From Seminavis robusta (Eukaryota > Bacillariophyta > Bacillariophyceae > Naviculales > Naviculaceae), in NCBI GenBank assembly GCA_903772945.1, contig CAICTM010001620.1:1-25697 (forward strand): a DNA stretch of 25,697 nt, read 5' to 3'. The number at the start of each line of letters is the position of its first letter. Position 1 is the stretch's first letter. Position numbers and translations under genes: made by a program. Shown one piece after another: positions 19,402 to 25,697 of this stretch. The notes beneath the pieces were generated by a model. It made no database searches, was not told the DNA's origin, and saw nothing but the letters and a program-made list of their open reading frames with translations.

Positions 19402-20875
19402 ACATGCTTCCTCAGACGTGTCTCAGCTCTGACATACTTGAAGTTGAAGTTGCACTGTGGCAGCTGCTGCAAGTTGCAGTTTGCCATCTGGATCAGGTCA
19501 GTTTCTCCATCTGCTTCCATCTGTCTCAATTGTGTGCCACCTTGGAGAATGTCGTCCTCTCTCAGGTGTGAGCTGATATCGTGCCGGATGGCGTCATGGA
19601 ACACTGTAGCGTCATGGGACTCCCCAAGATCAATACCTCCTTCGATGGTCTTTGAGGGTGGCCGTCTACAAATGGCTTGGGCTTGGGCGCAAGCTTGGGT
19701 GCCTGTGCATCCGCCTTCCAATTGGTGAATTCGTTGCCTAGTCTTGCTGTTCTAGAGACAGCCCGGTGGATGATCTTGTCGTCCTCAGTGAGATCTTGTA
19801 CGTCATGCCATGACCGACATACTCTGAGACGCCAACGAACCTCCCCCCACACTCGGTTGAGTCCTGTGGGAACTTTGCGTCATACTTCTGGTAGTAGACT
19901 GGTTCATAAAACTCAAATTGAAGAAGTGCAGATATGTCAGGCGTGTACCCATGCAACCACTCAAAGGGAGTTCTCCATCAAGGCTCTCATATGCCATATG
20001 ATTCTGCAGGGTGGTCACGTACTGCCAGCAGTCAGCCAACAACTTGAGGTGCATTCTTGGTGTCAAACCAGCTGCGTCTTGGTCTTGGTATCCTTTCATC
20101 CGTGTTCTGCATAGTTCTGATTCCCTCTGTATGGCTCAGAGGTTCGGTCGTTGATGCAAAAGGTCCGTAGGATGTCCTTGACCCGTTTGCTTGCCTGGGC
20201 CTGGGCATTGTCGCTCCTGATGCAGTTCATTGCTCCAAACCTTCGGATGTTGTCCATCAGTGTCTTGACATAGCTTGCGTCACTGGTGCCAGCAGGGTGT
20301 AATGACCTGTAGTGGGATGTGCGTCCAATGAAGAATTGGGCTGCCACAGATCCGAAATCAACCGCAGGGACACTGCGTAGATAGTATCCGTAGCCACATC
20401 TTCTTGCCTTCTCGGAATGTTGAGGATCGGGTCGGGCGACAGTATCTGGCTTTGGAGGTACGACCTTGGACAGCTCCCTTGGTACCTACTGGGTAGTGGC
20501 ATCCATGTTCGCTTGATGTCTCGTCACTAGTTCCCGAAAGAACCGCCGCATCATGGAATCTGCTCAGGGGGCCGCTTGCGGGATATGGGGGCGTCACGCG
20601 GTGCTTGGCCCTGTTGTTCGACTTAGAGAATGTCTTCATCTTCATCTTCAACGTTGCTGGAACTGTCTCATCATCGCTTGGGAGTACTGTCTCAACTCTG
20701 GTCGTCTGTCACGGAGGACTGCTTCTTGGGACGAGGTCGTCTGACTTCAGGCATCTTCTAGTCCTTTTCTCCCCTTTTTTGTTGGGTCAAGGGGCGGGAG
20801 GGACGGGAACGGGAGCGAGTACTTGAAGGCTCCCACGAAGCTAGCCACGGGTTTTGGACTCCAAAACAATGGCGG
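19374..20875 (-). pseudogene. pol: Element D copia integrase, tandem unit 1 plus C-terminal tail
   Basis: This minus-strand polyprotein segment begins with a pre-integrase linker (ATTQYGTKGAVQGR-like; RSQILSPDPILNIPRRQED). The integrase core follows: VATDTIYS (first Asp), VDFGSVAAQFFIGRTSHYRS, IRSDNAQAQ (second Asp), SEPYRGNQNYAEHG (Glu). Then come ADCWQYVTTLQNHMAYESL and HGYTPDISALLQFEFYEPV, and a GRFVGVSEYVGHGMTYKI-type C-terminal region. The frame continues to a stop near 19374 (RLRKHVGSSLFEEC). No RT follows, so the pol is truncated. Unit 1 (19548-20875) is repeated directly at 20876-22151. Several frameshifts are present. Confidence 0.82.
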
Positions 20876-22151
20876 AATGTCGTCCTCTCTCAGGTGTAGC
20901 TGATATCGTGCCGGAGGCGTCATGGAACACTGTAGCGTCATGGGACTCCCCAAGATCAATACCCCTTCGATGGTCTTTGAGGGTGGCCCTCTACAAATGG
21001 CTTGGGCTTGGGGCGCAGCTTATGGTGAATTCGTTGCCTAGTCTTGCTGTTCTAGCGACAGCCCATGGATGATCTTGTCGTCTCAGTGATCTTGTACGTC
21101 ATCCGACATACTCTGAACGCCAACGAACCTCCCCCCAGTCCTGTGGGAACTTTGCGTCATATTCTGTGTACTGGTTCATAAACTCAAATTGGAGAAGTGC
21201 AGATATGTCAGGCGTGTACCCATGCAACCACTCAAAGGGAGTTCTCCATCCAAGGCTCTCATATGCCATATGATTCTGCAGGGTGGTCACGTACTGCCAG
21301 CAGTCAGCCAACAATTAGATGGTGCATTCTTGGTGTCCAGCACCAGCTGCGTCTTGGTCTTGGTATCCTTTCATCCGTGTTCTGCATAGTTCTGATTCCC
21401 TCTGTATGCTCAGAGGTTCGGTCGTTGATGCAAAAGGTCCGTAGGATGTCCTTGACCCGTTTGCTTGCTGGGCCTGGGCATTGTCGCTCCTGATGCAGTT
21501 CATTGCTCCAAACCTTCGGATGTTGTCCATCAGTGTCTTGACATAGCTTGCGTCACTGGTGCCAGCAGGGTGTAATGACCTGTAGTGGGATGTGCGTCCA
21601 ATGAAGAATTGGGCTGCCACAGATCCGAAATCAACCGCAGGGACACTGCAGTAGATAGTATCCGTAGCCACATCTTCTTGCCTTCTCGGAATGTTGAGGA
21701 TCGGGTCGGGCGACAGTATCTGGCTTCGGAGGGTACGACCTTGGACAGCTCCCTTGGTACCATACTGGGTAGTGGCATCCCGTGTTCGCTTGAGTGTCTC
21801 GTCACTAGTTCCCGGAAAGAACCGCCGCATCATTGGAATCTGCTTAGGGGCCGCTTGCGGGATATGGGGGCAGCTGCTTGGCCCTGTTGTTCGCTTGAGA
21901 ATGTCTTCATTCTTCATCTTCAACGTTGCTGGAACTGTCATCTCATCGCTTGGGAGTCTGTCTCAACTCGTTGGTCGTCTGTCAACGGAGGATGTTCTTG
22001 GGACGAGGTCGTCTGACTTCAGGCATCTTCCTAGTCCTTTTCTCCCCATTTTTTGTTGGGTCAAAGGGGCGGGAGGGACGGGAACGGGAGCGAGTACTTG
22101 AAGGCTCCCCACGAAGCTAGCCACGGGTTTGGACTCCAAAACAATGGCGGA
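20876..22151 (-). pseudogene. pol: Element D copia integrase, tandem unit 2
   Basis: This is the second copy of the same linker-integrase segment, at an offset of 1328 bp. It is about 50 bp shorter than unit 1, lacking roughly 25 bp near 21022 and 11 bp near 21138 plus many single bases. It carries the same landmarks (IPRRQEDVATDTIY, GRTSHYRSLHPAGTSDAS, SDNAQAQ, HGYTPDISALLQFEF). This copy is contiguous with the protease upstream on the minus strand, so it is the one in native position at its N-terminal side; unit 1 supplies the C-terminal side. The unit junction at 20870-20885 shows short homology between the two ends (GGA-A-GTC). Confidence 0.82.
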
Positions 22152-23055
22152 AGTCCTCAGTGTTGGAGTCAGAATCATTAACAGAGGAGTCTGAGTCTTC
22201 AGCACCAGAGGAGTCGTCATAGGGGGGCATAAGGTCGGGGACACGGGCAAAGCACTGTTGGAGATCTTCAATGTCAGAGTCATCCTCAAGGTCAGAATCA
22301 TCGTCGGAGCTGGAGTCATAATGATGGCACTGGCGGGATAAGAGGGCGGGGACATCATCAGCACTGGCAGGGACCAGATCGTCTTTGACAAGGTCGGCCA
22401 TGGCAGCGATAATACCGCGACGATCAATGGACTGCTTGGGGGTGGGACGAGATGGAGTCAGGGCATCGTCATCCATAGTCTGGAGTCTGCCCAAGCTGTC
22501 TAAAGGGGACTCTGCATCGTCAAGGATGTTAGTACTTTGGGTGTCATACCAATCATCGGGCGGGACCGAATCAAGGCATGAGGGGTCCCACGGGTGTGGG
22601 CTTGTCAAATCGATCAAAGGGATGGAGTCGTCTTCCATCTCAGCATCAGTGGGTGGCCGCCAGTCGACATACAGAAGCCCATTGCGCATGGCCATGGGGA
22701 CTCTGAAACCATTGGGTGTGACAAAGTAGGGGTCCACTCCAGTCCCGGTCTTGGCTTTCTCATGAACACAACAACCAAAGTGCTCCATCTGACCGGGACA
22801 AGCAATGGTACGGTCGTCATACATGACAGCACCCTGGTGAATGCGACCAAGGATGGGACCATGATCACTTCGCATGGACACAACCGCAGTAGCCAACTGG
22901 AGGTTTCGAACTGTGTGATTGTCAATACCATTCAAATCAATGAACGTACCAGATAAATTCACAACACGTACATCATTGCCAAGGATAAATCCATTGGCGC
23001 CTCGATCCATCAAGGCACACCAAAGTCGTTTGCGGTGATGGATGAAGGCTGAGTA
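22117..23055 (-). pseudogene. pol: Element D copia protease region with acidic linker
   Basis: The frame 23055-22117 includes YSAFIHHRKRLWCALMDRGA, with the DRGANG motif at the usual aspartic-protease site (Asp-Arg-Gly instead of Asp-Ser/Thr-Gly, as known to me for this diatom class). LNGIDNHTVRNLQLATAVV and GRIHQGAVMYDDRTI follow. Next is a long acidic linker (SSSDDDSDLEDDSDIEDLQQ and a similar SDSSVNDSDSNTEDF repeat) leading to the integrase linker. About 300 codons are uninterrupted, in contrast to the frameshifted sequence to the left. The gag frame ends at 23223 and protease is in a different frame. The break in 23055-23223 could be a real gag-pol frameshift site or decay. Confidence 0.75.
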
Positions 23056-23222
23056 GTACGATACACAAGGGTGGTTGGGAACACCATGACCTCAGGAGGG
23101 GATAGGGGTTCCAACCCAGTCATCATCGGCGGAAGGTAGCGCCGCTGTGGGCTGACTGTGTGCTACCCCGCTGTCATTTGTCTCTGAATAGGTTCCTCGG
23201 CTAGACCAGCTTGAGACAAAAG

Positions 23223-24245
23223 CTAGTCACCGAGCCAAAAATCCGCTCGATCAGGGCCAGGCTTGGAAGGATGGACAGCACCGGAGGCAATGTCATCAAC
23301 GTTGTCCAGCATGCGGTGGAATGCATGGTGGGCGGATCGATTGCTCGGGTGGCTAGCAGCAAGATTACCTTCACGTGGCTTGGGTTTGGTGCCCATCATT
23401 CGAGCTGGGTGTGCCGGGTGCAGGTCATTTGACTTGGACTGGGGTGCCGAGTGGGATGGACCAGCTCCAGGCTTGGCTTGTGCTTGATTGGCTTCCATGG
23501 TGGGTGGTAGTGTGTCATCCACTTGTTCAGGGCGATCCTTCTCCTCATCCTGCTCTACCATTTCAGAAAGGTGAGCCTGTCGTGCAGGTGGACCAGGCTT
23601 GGGTGGGGATGACTCCATCAAGATCTTCTTGGCCTGGGGGGACAGCCGGTGCCAGATGGACTTGTCTTCACGTGGGAGTTGGCGGAAGAACTCATCGGGC
23701 AACCGGGTGGTTGGGTCCATGTTGACATTGAATGCATCAATGTCTCCATCAGCTGGGGCCTCAATGTCTGGACCATCGCAGTTGTCACCATCAATGTCAT
23801 GCCAATTGACAGACCGACGGCGTGACGTTGCCCTGTTCCTGTCGTAGCTAGCGGCAGTCACCTTGATAACTTCGTAGTACTCCTCGAAGTTGTAACCGGG
23901 CTTGTGCTCCAAGGTCATGCGCTCAATCTCACGGGAGGTGACTGCATGGAGCAATGGCACATCGGAGAGAGCACGCTGGAGTAGTGTCTTCTTGGTTTCC
24001 TCAGTGATGCGCTCAGTCTTGGCCTTGACGGCGTCATTGTACCTCTTGAAGTTCCGATTGAACTTGACAATAAAGTCCAGAGCAGCCTGCTTGGAAGGTG
24101 CAAAGGTGGTGGTGGTGAGCCAGCTGTAGAGTTCAGCCTGCTCCACCCTCCCATCCGTGTTGAGCAGCAGCACGCCTGGGGAACCCCCCGTCCGAGTTTC
24201 CACGCCCCGCAGCGTGGAAACTTGAACCCTGATGGGTTCTCGCAA
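23223..24245 (-). CDS. gag: Element D copia gag
   Basis: A 340-codon open frame. Landmarks are AELYSWLTTTTFAPSKQAAL, a helical core (FIVKFNRNFKRYNDAVKAK, ERITEETKKTLLQRALSDVP, LLHAVTSREIERMT) and YNFEEYYEVIKVTAASYDRN. The signature TRLPDEFFRQLPREDKSIWH, followed by RLSPQAKKILMESSPP, is typical of gag from diatom copia elements. A Pro/Gln/Lys-rich tail follows. Capsid role is by family. No CCHC knuckle is visible. There is no ATG at the 5' end: the frame opens after a TAG just upstream of 24245, so the true start is unclear. It precedes protease and integrase on the same strand, as expected. Confidence 0.72.
   Translation of the reverse strand: MREPIRVQVSTLRGVETRTGGSPGVLLLNTDGRVEQAELYSWLTTTTFAPSKQAALDFIVKFNRNFKRYNDAVKAKTERITEETKKTLLQRALSDVPLLHAVTSREIERMTLEHKPGYNFEEYYEVIKVTAASYDRNRATSRRRSVNWHDIDGDNCDGPDIEAPADGDIDAFNVNMDPTTRLPDEFFRQLPREDKSIWHRLSPQAKKILMESSPPKPGPPARQAHLSEMVEQDEEKDRPEQVDDTLPPTMEANQAQAKPGAGPSHSAPQSKSNDLHPAHPARMMGTKPKPREGNLAASHPSNRSAHHAFHRMLDNVDDIASGAVHPSKPGPDRADFWLGD
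24196..24221. other. Perfect 9-bp hairpin at the start of element D gag
   Basis: GTTTCCACG (24196-24204), an 8-nt loop, and CGTGGAAAC (24213-24221). A smaller inverted repeat AACCC/GGGTT lies next to it (about 24225-24237). It overlaps the first codons of the gag frame. A role in RNA packaging or leader structure is possible but unsupported. Confidence 0.5.
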
Positions 24246-24690
24246 CTATGACCCTAATTATGGTTGCCGAGAGGACCATCTCACAATTTGCAAAATTAAT
24301 TCCCGCGCTCCTCACTGCTAACGTGAGGAAATACTACTTGAATAGAGGGATCTTGTAGAGGTAGCTACCACCCAACGAGATCAACTGCAACTATTCAAGA
24401 CGAGTGCAAAGTAAATGCAAAGTTCGCTTCTTAGTAATTCATAATCTGTGTTGTGAGCTTTGATTGATGCGATCAGTAAAGCTAGTTCGTAGCGAGTTAG
24501 ATCAATGCATCGTGGTAGTTGATCTTGATTCATACGGAAGTCAACGTGGTATCTGCGGGAAACGGTTCATTGGCAGGATGCTTTACTCCTGTCGAATACT
24601 CCAATTTACCGTGTCCTTTGGTTTCGTTGAGAACGTGTTCTTGCCAGTGTTCTCTGTTCCATCGTGTTGACCCATAAAGCATGACTCAAT
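24246..24690 (-). other. Interval between element E RNase H and element D gag
   Basis: These 445 bp on the minus strand lie after the E pol stop and before D gag. No protein is recognisable. It holds one CAGGAGT (near 24585-24591, minus strand) resembling the A/B polypurine-like tract. If E and D are tandem copies of one class, this interval should contain the E 3' end and the D leader, possibly a shared LTR. I could not identify TG...CA boundaries. Confidence 0.4.
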
Positions 24691-25692
24691 CTACTCATGG
24701 ATACTCTGAGTCGTGGGAGGAACTGTAACGCTTTCACTCCCCTCAGTGGCGACTGTCGACTCTGAGTGTTTCTTACCGCAATCCTTGGTATCGCCTGACC
24801 AAAACAGTAGTGCATTCAGCATAGGCCATACCGATGTATAGTCCCAGTGTTTGATGAGGATATCTGCAGGGTTAGTAGATCCAGGGATATGATGAAATCT
24901 CAAGATACTTGCAGCAACAGCTTCCCTAGTACGGTGGTAGGAAAGCGCATTGTGTCTTTTGAGAATCTTTGAGTGTGGCATCGAGGCGGTGTTGACTACC
25001 GTCTCGTTATCTCCGAACATCATGGTCGGCGTGTCGACCAGTACTCCTAGGTACCTGAATATGCTTCGTAGGTCAATGATCTGCTCAGTGGCGGTACGGG
25101 CTGCAACATATTCAGATCCGAACGTTGCGGTCTCGACTGTTGACTGTAGCTTGCTGAATCAGTCAATGGGAGTCTTGTTCGCTAGGTGCAGGACTCCGGT
25201 AACTGACCGTCCACTGATGAGATCGTGGTAGAGGTTCGCATCCACATATGTGGTGAGAATGACCCGTTTGCCTCGAGGTACCGGTGCGTTGTGTGGTTGA
25301 ACTTCTTTGGCACCATGGTAGCATGAGTACTCCCATTCGTACTCTTTCTTAGGAATCGCTGAGTAATCTGGTTCCTCCTTTCGGATGCGTATGATGCCGT
25401 GTCGCATCTTGGAAAGGTACCCGCAGATTCTCTTGACTCGTTCTAAGTGACCCATTCTTGGTGCTGCCCAAAATCTGGACGTCGTCATGGTGGCCGTGGC
25501 GATATCGAACCTTCCAATTTGGATTGCCCATTGTAGACTACCGATGAGGGACTGATATATCTTTTGTGTGTCCATATCGAGTAGCTCTGTTGTGTCAGTC
25601 TCTGGATGGTCTCCTTTGATGAGTGGAGATGAGGCTTGTTTGGGCATGTGTCCGAAGATCCGTTGGTAGTTCCAAATACATTGAGAAGGAAC
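24691..25692 (-). pseudogene. pol: Element E copia RT C-terminus and RNase H, one in-frame TGA
   Basis: One frame runs from near the window edge (CIWNYQRIFGHMPKQASSPL, SLIGSLQWAIQIGRFDIATA, RVKRICGYLSKMRHGIIRIR) into RNase H. RNase H shows YVDANLYHDLISGRSVTGVL with its catalytic Asp, VETATFGSEYVAARTATEQI with Glu, and MMFGDNETVV with Asp. It ends with ILKRHNALSYHRTREAV and LIKHWDYTSVWPML. A TGA at 25159-25161 (minus strand) replaces the Trp codon expected in the TPIDW-SK motif; the frame continues unchanged on both sides to a stop at 24691. A second TGA at the extreme right edge (~25693) may be an error or the start of another break. The RT catalytic core lies outside the window. Confidence 0.85.
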
Positions 25693-25697
25693 TCAGC

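Noticed and set aside
19207..19728. 173-codon plus-strand frame over the 39-bp repeat
   Set aside because: It is opposite to the integrase C-terminal tail and driven by the tandem repeat; no recognisable product.
21585..22101. Plus-strand frames of 136-143 codons over integrase unit 2
   Set aside because: Antisense shadows of the integrase linker on the minus strand.
25159..25161. TGA read as Trp (alternative genetic code)
   Set aside because: Other Trp positions in the same frame use TGG, and one TGA in a retroelement is better explained by mutation or error.

Overview
The window is a mosaic of broken LTR retrotransposons of the Ty1/copia order. No host housekeeping gene, tRNA, rRNA or CRISPR array is recognisable. 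The polyprotein style points to a stramenopile nuclear genome, most likely a diatom. Clues are a CDLEF / GPAERNIRTLKE integrase, an HVDD-type reverse transcriptase, DRGANG proteases and an RNase H with VDANLYHD...SVTGVLHLANKTPID. The genus cannot be named from the sequence.

Layout. Positions 1-16601 form one very large inverted repeat. The left arm (1-8245) is mirrored by the right arm (8264-16601) around an 18-nt spacer (8246-8263). The axis falls inside the zinc knuckle of a copia gag. Reading outwards, each arm holds a gag fragment, a complete ~5.1 kb non-autonomous LTR element (here 'B': two ~250-bp LTRs around ~4.64 kb without recognisable coding sequence), and the integrase-to-RT part of an autonomous copia element ('A'). 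The arms differ mainly by scattered 1-3 nt indels. Together with the spacer, this suggests that the palindrome is a long-read artefact from a missed hairpin adapter. A real palindrome cannot be excluded from sequence alone.

Past the palindrome, A continues on the plus strand through RT and RNase H (to ~17712), a 3' hairpin with a polypurine-like tract, and an LTR from 17774. A third, cleaner and permuted copy of part of the A integrase follows (18040-18477), then a minus-strand coiled-coil ORF (18478-18679) and gene-poor sequence with a 39-bp tandem repeat.

From ~19374 to the right edge lies minus-strand material of a second copia class. Element 'D' has gag (24245-23223), protease (~23055-22117) and integrase, with the integrase region duplicated in tandem (19548-20875 and 20876-22151). 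Element 'E' is the RNase H end of a related copy (24691-25692) and carries an in-frame TGA.

How the parts fit. A and B share the same 3' terminus: a hairpin with one compensatory base-pair change, exactly 8 nt of CAGGAGTG, then TGTTGGAGG or a near match. B therefore looks like a passenger mobilised by an A-type element. Both also have an LTR-internal segment complementary to the bases just downstream of the LTR loop, which suggests self-primed reverse transcription. The B interior is dotted with copies of the same GGAGTG motif. These cis-acting signals are the most interesting biology here; the giant palindrome is probably technical.
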